DNA from: Clostridium_AM tanneri
GTDB taxonomy: Bacteria > Bacillota > Clostridia > Clostridiales > Clostridiaceae
Assembly (NCBI RefSeq): GCF_033659955.1
Contig: NZ_JARUJP010000004.1
Location: forward strand, 62,001-126,000
Direction of reading: 5' to 3'
DNA length: 64,000 bases
Part shown: positions 25,415 through 33,095 of the stretch, piece after piece
Layout of the letters: each line of letters starts with the position of its first letter
Numbering within the stretch: the stretch's first letter is position 1
Notes under the pieces: model-generated
Seen by the model: only the letters and a program-made list of their open reading frames with translations
Database searches by the model: none
Told to the model about the DNA's origin: nothing
Position numbers and translations under genes: made by a program

Positions 25415-26179
25415 CTATTTTTTCATTCCTGTATAGATAAGAATTGCATCTCTTAAAAAAGCTGCTGTTCCTGGTTGATCTTTATCATAGTAAGCTGTGA
25501 ATCTTTCATCATCAACATACATCTGAGCAAGACCAGCGTGTGCTTCCTTACTATAATTACTCCAAGAATAAGTGAGCCACTTCTTATGCAACTCAGCTGC
25601 TTCTTGGGCTATATCACTGGCTGGATCACCAGTTTTAAAGGCTTCAGCCAAAGTAGTTATAACTTGTTCAGCTAACTTTGTAACCTCTTCATATTGCTCT
25701 TCTGTCATATTCATAAGCTTTGCATTTGATTTTTCAATTGTATCATTGCCATACTTCTTTCGGATTTCCTCTCCATATTTCTTTTCATTATCATCAACCA
25801 TCTTTTTCTTAAATCCCTCGAACTTTTCTTTATTTGACATTTTAATTCTCCCTTCTGTTAAAGCTATACTTTTATCTACATTAGTTATTAATAGATCCAA
25901 TTGTTCTCTTTTTTTAAGAAGTTTTTCACGATGTTCTTTAAGTGCCTTTGTTTTCTCAAAGGAAGGTGAAGTCACAATGTCTTTTATATCTTCTAAACTT
26001 ACACCTAGTTCTCTATAGAACAGTATTTGCTGAAGTCTATCAACTTCCTCTTGCCCATAAATTCGATATCCAGATGAATTAATTCTTGCCGGCTTAAGAA
26101 TATCTATTTCATCATAATATCTTAATGTTCTAGTGCTAACACCTGCCAGGTTAGCTAGCTTTTGTACTGTATATTCCAT
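25415..26179 (-). CDS. MerR-family regulator with TipAS domain, second copy
   Basis: 254 residues. The MerR winged helix (~1-70, YTVQKLANLAGVSTRTLRYYDE), coiled coil (~75-110) and TipAS-type helical domain (~118-254, with the conserved WLTYSWSNYSKEAHAGLAQM) are all present. It is the same family as the protein at 6549-7295, though the two are clearly diverged. AGGAGG precedes the ATG. It is monocistronic, with its own MerR-type promoter and terminator, and autoactivates in well-studied relatives. Neighbours are an ABC-F resistance gene and rsgA, so a drug-response setting is plausible. Confidence 0.92.
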   Translation of the reverse strand: MEYTVQKLANLAGVSTRTLRYYDEIDILKPARINSSGYRIYGQEEVDRLQQILFYRELGVSLEDIKDIVTSPSFEKTKALKEHREKLLKKREQLDLLITNVDKSIALTEGRIKMSNKEKFEGFKKKMVDDNEKKYGEEIRKKYGNDTIEKSNAKLMNMTEEQYEEVTKLAEQVITTLAEAFKTGDPASDIAQEAAELHKKWLTYSWSNYSKEAHAGLAQMYVDDERFTAYYDKDQPGTAAFLRDAILIYTGMKK

Positions 26180-26201
26180 GGGCTCACCTCCTTACAACAC
26201 T

Positions 26202-26232
26202 AATTTACACCTTTACGCAGCGTTAATGTCAA
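26202..26232 (-). promoter_or_regulatory. MerR-type promoter of the second TipAS regulator
   Basis: TTGACA (26232-26227) and TAAATT (26207-26202) are 19 bp apart on the minus strand. The spacer is centred on the perfect dyad ACGCTGCGT (26223-26215). This is the same architecture as at 7316-7346 but with a different operator sequence. Confidence 0.75.
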
Positions 26233-26351
26233 TAACTTTATTAAATATTTTCTAATCAAATTTTAATCTTTTACTAATTTTACTCTAATAATTATCTTCT
26301 ATTATATAAATATAGACAGAGAAAATAAAAAATAAATTGGAGGAATAAAAA

Positions 26352-26813
26352 ATGACAATTACCCTTGAACAAATTGATTTATTAAGAAAAAGAGCTAATG
26401 TAGGTTATAAGGAAGCAAAGGAAGCCCTTGAAAAATGTAACGGAGATATAGTTGAAGCTCTTTCTTATCTTGAAGAGCAGAGCAAGATTAAGCCTGATAA
26501 AGAATCCTTTAAGGATTCAACCTTTGTAAAAAAGATGAAAAACCTAATATCAAAAGCTAATAAAATAAAGCTTGTAATATCAAAAAATGAAAAAACCATT
26601 TTAAATTTACCATCCACCGTAGCTGCAGTTTTCACTTTAGTTGCAATGCCATTGGCAGCAGCGGCAATAATACTGGCTGTAGTTACAAAATGCAAAATAA
26701 GGTTCTCTAGAGAAAATGGCGAAGATTACAGCATCAATAGTAAAATAGATAAGGTTACTAATGTAGTTAATAATGTAGCAGATAAAATAACAGAAGAATT
26801 TAAGAATGCTTAA
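26352..26813 (+). CDS. UBA-like / DUF4342 membrane-associated protein
   Basis: 153 residues. Residues 1-45 form a UBA/EF-Ts-N-like three-helix domain (LEQIDLLRKRANVGYKEAKE ... CNGDIVEALSYLEEQ). A basic stretch and one hydrophobic segment (~85-108, LPSTVAAVFTLVAMPLAAAA) follow, as in DUF4342 proteins. GGAGGAATAAAA precedes the ATG. The DUF4342 role is not established. The gene is followed by a terminator and then a two-component operon. Confidence 0.85.
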   Translation: MTITLEQIDLLRKRANVGYKEAKEALEKCNGDIVEALSYLEEQSKIKPDKESFKDSTFVKKMKNLISKANKIKLVISKNEKTILNLPSTVAAVFTLVAMPLAAAAIILAVVTKCKIRFSRENGEDYSINSKIDKVTNVVNNVADKITEEFKNA

Positions 26814-26818
26814 AATGG

Positions 26819-26857
26819 AGCCTGCTTATGATATTTCATAAAGCAGGCTTAACTTTT
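26819..26857 (+). terminator. Terminator of the DUF4342 gene
   Basis: AGCCTGCTTATG pairs with CATAAAGCAGGCT (one bulged A) and is followed by TAACTTTTTAT. Confidence 0.75.
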
Positions 26858-26931
26858 TATGTGTTTTGTAATAATATTAAAGTACTAATACTTGAATTAG
26901 ATTTAATGGTATATCAAATGGAGGGTATAAG

Positions 26932-27615
26932 ATGGCTGGTGAAAAGATTCTTATTATTGAAGACGAAGTGAAAATAGCTAGATTTATTCAATTGGAACTT
27001 CAACATGAAGGCTATATAGTTGAACAAGCCAATGATGGTAGAGTGGGCTTAGAAAAAGCTTTAAAAGAAAGCTATAATCTAATAATACTTGATGTGATGC
27101 TCCCTTCCCTTAATGGAATGGAAGTGCTTAGAAGATTAAGACAAAACTCAGATACCCCTGTAATTATGCTTACTGCAAAGGATGAAGTTACAGATAAGGT
27201 AATGGGTCTGGATATAGGCGCAGAGGATTACATGACAAAGCCCTTTGCGATAGAGGAGCTTCTTGCTAGAATTAGAGTTGTCTTTAAGCATAAAAGCAGT
27301 CCTGCCGTTATTTCTAACACTATTACTATAGGCAAATTAAAACTAGATATAGATAAGCATACCGTTACCTACGATGACAATATAATAGATTTAACAAAAA
27401 AAGAATTTGATTTGCTTAATTATCTTATGATAAATAAAAATATAGCCCTTTCTAGAGAGAGTATTTTAGAAAAGGTTTGGGGATATGACTACCTTGGTGA
27501 TACTAATGTAGTAGATGTTTATATCCGTTACTTAAGAAGTAAAATTGATGATAAATTCAACGAAAAATTTATTCACACCATTCGTGGAGTGGGATACGGA
27601 TTTAAATATGAGTAA
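26932..27615 (+). CDS. OmpR-family response regulator (ArlR-like)
   Basis: 227 residues: receiver domain with D54 (LIILDVMLPSLNG), Thr in MLTAKDE and Lys in YMTKPFAIEE, and a winged helix ~130-225 (LTKKEFDLLNYLMINKNIALS ... VDVYIRYLRSKID). GGAGGG precedes the ATG. Its last 8 bp overlap the kinase start, giving a coupled RR-HK pair. The sequence is closest in style to ArlR/CssR-type regulators. No target site is evident. Confidence 0.95.
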   Translation: MAGEKILIIEDEVKIARFIQLELQHEGYIVEQANDGRVGLEKALKESYNLIILDVMLPSLNGMEVLRRLRQNSDTPVIMLTAKDEVTDKVMGLDIGAEDYMTKPFAIEELLARIRVVFKHKSSPAVISNTITIGKLKLDIDKHTVTYDDNIIDLTKKEFDLLNYLMINKNIALSRESILEKVWGYDYLGDTNVVDVYIRYLRSKIDDKFNEKFIHTIRGVGYGFKYE

Positions 27616-28768
27616 AATCAGATATATTTTTAATACATTGTTAAAAGCTATAAAATTTTCTCTCTTTGCAATAAAATTTCTGTGTAAAATAATTAGTAAA
27701 ATTTTTGAAAGCATTTTGGAAAAACTTAGGTTTTCTATAACTTTTAAAATTACCGTCGCTTATGTACTTACCTTTTTAACTGTTTTTTTCCTGATGAGTG
27801 GGACTATATTAATTAGTTTTAAGTATTATATTGATAACGGTATTAATGGTGACTATCTATCTATTCTAGGTACCATTTTAATTGTCTGTAATATCACTGG
27901 GTTAGTTATCATTGCTGTAATCGGTGCAAGAGCTAGTAAAAAGTTTTTGTCACCAGTTGATACAATGACTAAAACAGTAAAGGAAATATCCATTAATGCC
28001 CTTGATAAAAGGCTTGATGTAAAAGGTTCTAAGAATGAATTAAAGGATTTAGCAAAGACCTTTAATGAGATGCTTGATAGAATTGAAATTTCTGTAGAAC
28101 AGCAAAATCAGTTTGTTTCCGATGCGTCCCACGAACTTAGAACTCCTATTTCTGTAATCCAAGGGTATGCGAATCTTTTAGACCGCTGGGGAAAGGATGA
28201 CAAAGAGGTGCTTCAAGAGTCCATTTCTTCTATTAAAAGCGAAGCAGAAAATATGAAAGAGCTAGTAGAAAAGCTTTTATTTCTTGCTCGAAGCGACAAG
28301 CATACTCAAAAGATTGAAAAACAACCTTTTATGATGGATGAATTAATTGAAGAAATACTAAGGGAAACGAAACTAATAGATATTAGTCACCATATAGAAA
28401 GTGATTATAATGAAAAATTTACCCTTTTTGCTGATAGAAAGCTTGTAAAGGAAGCTTTAAGAATATTTATTGATAACAGTATTAAATATACCCCTGAGGA
28501 AGGAACTATAAAAGTAGACTCCTACGTAAAAAGTACTACTGCTGTAGTAACCATTGGAGATACTGGTATTGGTATTTCAGAAAATGATCTTCCTAATATA
28601 TTTAATAGATTTTATAGAGCAGATAAATCTAGAACAAAATCTAGTGGCGGCACAGGCTTAGGTCTTTCTATTGCTAAATGGATAATAGAAAATCATAATG
28701 GTAAAATAGATGTATGGAGTAAAATAGATATTGGAACAGTAATAAGGATAGAACTACCCTTGAGATAA
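27608..28768 (+). CDS. Sensor histidine kinase with very short extracytoplasmic loop
   Basis: 386 residues from the ATG at 27608, which overlaps the regulator stop (ATGAGTAA). Two helices (~45-70 and ~82-108) are separated by only ~20 residues, so a periplasm-type sensor domain is absent. HAMP, HisKA with H175 (SDASHELRTPISVIQGY), N box (IFIDNSIKYTPEE) and G boxes (GDTGIGI, GGTGLGLSIAK) are complete. This layout fits kinases that sense within the membrane or through a partner such as a transporter. No partner is adjacent. A terminator follows. Confidence 0.93.
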   Translation: MSKIRYIFNTLLKAIKFSLFAIKFLCKIISKIFESILEKLRFSITFKITVAYVLTFLTVFFLMSGTILISFKYYIDNGINGDYLSILGTILIVCNITGLVIIAVIGARASKKFLSPVDTMTKTVKEISINALDKRLDVKGSKNELKDLAKTFNEMLDRIEISVEQQNQFVSDASHELRTPISVIQGYANLLDRWGKDDKEVLQESISSIKSEAENMKELVEKLLFLARSDKHTQKIEKQPFMMDELIEEILRETKLIDISHHIESDYNEKFTLFADRKLVKEALRIFIDNSIKYTPEEGTIKVDSYVKSTTAVVTIGDTGIGISENDLPNIFNRFYRADKSRTKSSGGTGLGLSIAKWIIENHNGKIDVWSKIDIGTVIRIELPLR

Positions 28769-28803
28769 AAACTAATGTTAGATTACTAGCATTAGTTTTT
28801 ATT
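28767..28803 (+). terminator. Terminator of the second two-component operon
   Basis: A 10-bp stem, AAAACTAATG against CATTAGTTTT, begins at the kinase stop codon and runs into TTTATTTTC. Confidence 0.85.
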
Positions 28804-28865
28804 TTCTCAAGGTACATAGGTGTTCCTTTTGTTCTACTAATAATAAACCTTACTGTATAATAAAC

Positions 28866-29978
28866 TTATTTTTTTATTTTTTTCATATTTTTATATTCAT
28901 AAAATTCCCCATGAGTATTATCAATTCCATACTCAGGACAATATAGATAGTCTCCCACTATACTTATAGATTCCGCTGCACAGTCTGCAAGCTTAGTTTT
29001 GTTATTTCCGTTAACATCCACTTTGTAAATTGCCTGATCATACCAATCTTTATAATAAATCCAATTTCCTTCTACATTTAAACAGCTGGCATCTCCCCAT
29101 TGGTGAAGTCCTCCTGGAAAGCCATCAGTAAGTTTTTGATCCTCTGCTCCATCTATCTTAACCTTCCGTATTTCATTAATTCGTCCGTTAGTACCATAAT
29201 AAATCCAATCTCCAACTACATTGAAGGTTAGTGCATTTTGGGCTAATCTGGTGAATTGTTCACTGCCATCTAAACTAAATTTATATATAATGTCTTTATT
29301 ACCATATTCGTTAACCAAACAGTATCCGTAATTTGCCACAACGTTAAAATATGCCTGGGAAGAGTTTCTTGGAAATCTATATACTTCTCCTAAACTATCG
29401 CCATTAATATTTAATGCATTAACAGAGTAATACCAGTTATTAGCCTCTGAATTACTGCCTTGACCAAGGTAATAAATTTTATCTTTATATACATTCAAAA
29501 ATCTTAAATAGCTTTGCGCTGAAAACAAAGTAACTCTACTGCTTCCATCAATTTTTATTTTATTGATATATGATTTGTTCTTTTGATATGTTACATAATA
29601 AATCCAGTCTCCAACTACATTTATAAACTCAGCGTTATCCTCTGAAAGCTTGATACTTTCTGTTCCATCTGTTTTCATCTTATATAATTTGTTTCCATCA
29701 TCAAAATTGCTATAATAAGCCCACTTCTCTTGAACAGCGTATCTGCCATAGTTAACGGTGTTTCCAGAAGTGTTTCCTACAGTATTGACTATGTTTTTAG
29801 ATTGCTTATCAGATACGAGACCTTTTAAAATTTCTTTATCAGTTTCGGTGTAAAGGATTTGATGCCTGTCAGTTCCCCATAATCTTTTTACCTGTAGCGG
29901 TGCTGCATGAGTATCACAAACAGTAAAAAAGATTATTGATGCTGTAAATATTGCAAATGATAACCTCTTTTTTAACAT
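28866..29978 (-). CDS. Secreted DUF5050 beta-propeller-like protein
   Basis: 370 residues with a signal peptide (cleavage likely after CDTHA, residue ~25). At least six repeats of ~45 residues follow the pattern N-V-x-G-D-W-I-Y-Y ... I-x-K-x-K-I-D-G (for example NVVGDWIYYVTYQ, NVVGDWIYYGTNG and NVEGNWIYYKDWY), as in DUF5050/YncE-type propellers of clostridial surface proteins. The start of the mature protein, VKRLWGTDRHQI, resembles the first strand of a CWB2 cell-wall-binding repeat but is alone. It is probably extracellular, binding a ligand or the wall. AGGGAGAT precedes the ATG. Confidence 0.85.
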   Translation of the reverse strand: MLKKRLSFAIFTASIIFFTVCDTHAAPLQVKRLWGTDRHQILYTETDKEILKGLVSDKQSKNIVNTVGNTSGNTVNYGRYAVQEKWAYYSNFDDGNKLYKMKTDGTESIKLSEDNAEFINVVGDWIYYVTYQKNKSYINKIKIDGSSRVTLFSAQSYLRFLNVYKDKIYYLGQGSNSEANNWYYSVNALNINGDSLGEVYRFPRNSSQAYFNVVANYGYCLVNEYGNKDIIYKFSLDGSEQFTRLAQNALTFNVVGDWIYYGTNGRINEIRKVKIDGAEDQKLTDGFPGGLHQWGDASCLNVEGNWIYYKDWYDQAIYKVDVNGNNKTKLADCAAESISIVGDYLYCPEYGIDNTHGEFYEYKNMKKIKK

Positions 29979-30165
29979 TACAGTATCTCCCTAAAAAATT
30001 ATAATATCTGTTAATATTATTCACCAAATTTACATATTATTAATAAACTTTAGAAACAAATTTTTGTGATAATTCATCATTATCACAGTTTTAAAATACA
30101 TATTTTTATGACTAAAAATATTGATAATAGCAAACCGTCCCTACCAAATTACCTAGGTTGGATGG

Positions 30166-30171
30166 TATAAT
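30166..30171 (+). promoter_or_regulatory. Extended -10 promoter of the esterase gene
   Basis: TGGTATAAT at 30163-30171 is an extended -10 element 52 bp ahead of the start codon. A partial dyad (CCAAATTACCTAGGTTGG) lies just upstream where a -35 box or operator would be. Confidence 0.5.
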
Positions 30172-30223
30172 ATGCCTATAAGTTTATCATAATAAAATTA
30201 TAATTATTCACGGAGGTAATCTA

Positions 30224-31000
30224 ATGCAAAAAGCAATAGAAATTCAAAATAACGGGCTAACTTTGAGAGGAATGTTACATATTCCAGAGATTATTAAAGA
30301 GAAAATTCCTATAGTTTGCATTTTTCATGGTTTTACTGATAATAAGGTAGGTCCTCATTTCATTTTTGTAAAACTGTCAAGGATGTTAGAGGCTAAAGGC
30401 ATTGCCAGCATCCGTTTTGATTTTAGTGGAAGTGGAGAAAGTGATGGGGAGTTTGTAAATATGACCATCTCTAAAGAGCTTGATGATGCCAAAGCAATTC
30501 TTAATTATGCTAAATCTCTAGATTTTGTAGATACAAATAATATAGGCCTTCTAGGTTTTAGTATGGGTGGGGCTGTTGCAAGCATGCTTGCAGGACAACA
30601 TAAAAAGGATATTCAAAGTCTTTGTCTATGGGGAGCTGCTGGAAATATAAAAGAACTAATCGCTCTAGGTACAAAAGAGGAAGAACTTGAAGAAGCACGT
30701 AAAGCTGGTTTTTGGGACGCTGGAGGCTTATTAGTAGGCGAAGATTTCTTAAAGGATGCTCTAAACCTTGATGTTTTTTCTCAAGCATCTCAGTATGATA
30801 GAAACGTTATGTTACTACATGGCTCTAAAGATCAGACTGTCCCTCCAAGTACCGCTGATAAGTATCTTGATATTTATGAAACTAAGGCAGTACTACATAT
30901 AATTGATGATGCAAATCATAGTTTTAGTAATAAGTCCTGGGAAGATGAGGTTCTAGATTATTCTATTGGTTTCTTGGAAGGAGAGCTAAAGAACAGATAA
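30224..31000 (+). CDS. Alpha/beta hydrolase (esterase-like)
   Basis: 258 residues, a single catalytic domain. The oxyanion motif HGFTDNK is at ~35-41 and the nucleophile elbow GFSMGG at 111-116 (S113). The acid lies in LLHGSKDQTVPP and the histidine in DDANHSFSNK. The pattern is close to cinnamoyl-ester hydrolases and BAAT-like esterases of Lactobacillus and Clostridium. It is cytosolic, with no signal peptide. CGGAGG precedes the ATG. It converges on the TetR gene with a shared terminator between them. Substrate not predictable. Confidence 0.9.
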   Translation: MQKAIEIQNNGLTLRGMLHIPEIIKEKIPIVCIFHGFTDNKVGPHFIFVKLSRMLEAKGIASIRFDFSGSGESDGEFVNMTISKELDDAKAILNYAKSLDFVDTNNIGLLGFSMGGAVASMLAGQHKKDIQSLCLWGAAGNIKELIALGTKEEELEEARKAGFWDAGGLLVGEDFLKDALNLDVFSQASQYDRNVMLLHGSKDQTVPPSTADKYLDIYETKAVLHIIDDANHSFSNKSWEDEVLDYSIGFLEGELKNR

Positions 31001-31060
31001 GTAAATTGTACTAAAACTTAGTATGCTAATATGTACATGTGATGTAAATATACAAAATAT

Positions 31061-31111
31061 TTTACTGTTAAAAGGTAATAGAAATTAGTCAAATAACCTT
31101 TTAACAGTAAA
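31061..31111. terminator. Bidirectional terminator between esterase and tetR genes
   Basis: A perfect 16-bp stem, TTTACTGTTAAAAGGT against ACCTTTTAACAGTAAA, with a 19-nt loop lies between converging genes. Confidence 0.75.
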
Positions 31112-31128
31112 GTATTGCAGTATACATT

Positions 31129-31758
31129 TTATTTATATATACCTACCTTTAAAATATTTATATAATCATTAAACTCTTCCATAATCTTCTCTGCATCATT
31201 AAAAACCTCATCTGCAGGTTTATTTCTATATTTTTGAAGATACTTATTAGCAATTCCATCCATGAATATCATTATTAATTCTACTGCTTTTTGGGAATCT
31301 ATATCCTTTCTAAATTTTGAAGTATCTATGTCTCCCATAATCAAAGGCATATGCTTAGCAAAAAGATTTTTATATTTTTCTGTAAGCTCCTCTGATAACT
31401 CCTTTGGCATATTGGAAACTGCTGAGAAAACCAACCTGCTCATGAGAGGTTCCTGATGCATTGTCTTTATTTTTAATACACTAAACCACATAAATCTCTC
31501 AAAAATGTCCTTTGGCTCTTCTTTTTTCATTAAATAGTATCTACTAGTCAAATCATTGACACAATAATCAAATACATATAAGAAAAGGCTTTTTTTACTT
31601 CCAAAGTAATGAAATAACAACCCTTTTGAAATTTCAGCTTTTTTTACTATAGAATTGGTAGATGCTTTATCATATCCATTTATTGCAAATTCCTCAATTG
31701 AGGCATCTAATATCCTTTTCTTTTTTTCTTCAGGTAAACTTTCAAACTTCTCTTTCAA
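31129..31758 (-). CDS. TetR-family repressor of the efflux operon
   Basis: 209 residues: N-terminal helix-turn-helix (~10-56, ILDASIEEFAINGYDKASTN ... LLFHYFGSKKSLF) and a ligand-binding helical domain. The TTG start at 31758 follows AGGAGA. It is the last gene of a four-gene unit (ATPase, permease, HlyD-like, TetR). Two 16-bp palindromes at the head of the operon (36190-36245) are the natural operators, so it probably represses its own operon and releases on binding a substrate of the pump. Confidence 0.92.
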   Translation of the reverse strand: MKEKFESLPEEKKKRILDASIEEFAINGYDKASTNSIVKKAEISKGLLFHYFGSKKSLFLYVFDYCVNDLTSRYYLMKKEEPKDIFERFMWFSVLKIKTMHQEPLMSRLVFSAVSNMPKELSEELTEKYKNLFAKHMPLIMGDIDTSKFRKDIDSQKAVELIMIFMDGIANKYLQKYRNKPADEVFNDAEKIMEEFNDYINILKVGIYK

Positions 31759-31780
31759 TTACATTCTCTCCTAATTTTTA

Positions 31781-33010
31781 TTATTTAATTTTCATCCCTT
31801 CTGTAATATTATTATCCGGTTTAACTAATATTCTATCTCCTAGCTTTAATCCTTCTACTACTTCTACAGTTTTCTCACTCTCCAACCCCTTTTTTATCTT
31901 TCTTAAGGCAGCCTTCCCATTATCTGCAACAAATACTGAGGCAGTTCCTTTATAGTCAAATACAGCACTATCTGGTATTACTAAAGTTTCCTTTTTACTT
32001 TCTGTTATAATTTTAATATCTAAGTCATATCCAGGTTTTATCACTCCTATATCCCCAACAATTTCAATAGTAACAGCTACTCTTTTTTGATTTACTCCTA
32101 AGGATGAAGTTATAGTCCTAGCTTCCGGTGCTATCTCTACAACCTTTCCCTTTATAACTGAGTCACCTATTGGCTTTCCACTTATTACAACCTCATTACC
32201 TATTTTAACCTTATAAACGTCATCGGACAATATATTAGCTTCAAGTTGTAAAGCTTTAACGTCACCAATAACAAAGGCTGCTGTGCCAGCTGTACTCTGT
32301 GAGTTTTCTTCTACAAGTTTCTCAAGAACAACCCCATCAACCGTTGAAATAACTTTCTGCTTTTGTATTTCTCTTGTTACAGCATCCTTTGCTATTACTG
32401 CCTGCTGAAGCTGGGAGGAATACTGACTTTTAACATAATCCGGTGTTCCTTCTTTAACCTCCTCTAATGTAAAACTTGCAGACTTTAAAGCTAATTCTGT
32501 AGTTTTATACTCATCTTCAGCATTATTCAATTCCTGTTTACTTATACTTCCTGAGTTATAAAGTGCCTTTGCACTATTCAAATTTCTAGCTGCAGCTTCA
32601 TATTTAACCTTAGCTTCATCTACAACAGTTTGTGAAATCTCAATTTTATTAGCATTATTTAGATTCTCGCTGCCTTGAAGTTGAGCCTTTGCAGCATCAA
32701 TCTTGGCATTTGCTTCTTTAAGCTTCAGTTCTAAGCCTTCCTCATCAATTGTTAGTAATATATCACCTTTTTTTACTCTATCGCCTATATCTACTTTTAT
32801 TCCATTTACCTTTCCTGAACCTTCAATATAAATTGTTTGCTTGCTACTACTTTTAGCAGTGGCAGTATCTTCAACATACTGCTTAATTTCTCCTTTTCCT
32901 ACAACAGCAGTTTCTGCTGCTTGTCCTTTCTGAGCCTTTAGATATACTAATGAACTAACTAAGCATATTCCAATAGGTACAACTATCCAAAATAACCTTT
33001 TTCTTTTCAT
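31781..33010 (-). CDS. HlyD/MacA-like periplasmic adaptor of an ABC exporter
   Basis: 409 residues: one N-terminal helix (~7-24), a biotinyl-lipoyl-like half-motif (KVDIGDRVKKGDILLTID), a coiled-coil hairpin (~95-215), the second lipoyl half and a beta-barrel (~260-340), then a membrane-proximal domain ending LKLGDRILVKPDNNI. In Gram-positives such adaptors pair with MacB-like ABC permeases to export peptides, lipids or drugs. It lies 85 bp after the permease gene. GAGGGGTG precedes the ATG. Confidence 0.92.
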   Translation of the reverse strand: MKRKRLFWIVVPIGICLVSSLVYLKAQKGQAAETAVVGKGEIKQYVEDTATAKSSSKQTIYIEGSGKVNGIKVDIGDRVKKGDILLTIDEEGLELKLKEANAKIDAAKAQLQGSENLNNANKIEISQTVVDEAKVKYEAAARNLNSAKALYNSGSISKQELNNAEDEYKTTELALKSASFTLEEVKEGTPDYVKSQYSSQLQQAVIAKDAVTREIQKQKVISTVDGVVLEKLVEENSQSTAGTAAFVIGDVKALQLEANILSDDVYKVKIGNEVVISGKPIGDSVIKGKVVEIAPEARTITSSLGVNQKRVAVTIEIVGDIGVIKPGYDLDIKIITESKKETLVIPDSAVFDYKGTASVFVADNGKAALRKIKKGLESEKTVEVVEGLKLGDRILVKPDNNITEGMKIK

Positions 33011-33095
33011 GTATTATTCACCCCTCTGAAAATATAGGATAGACTTATTAAAAGTGTTTTTAACTAGCAAAAATTAATAATGTTCTAGGATATAG

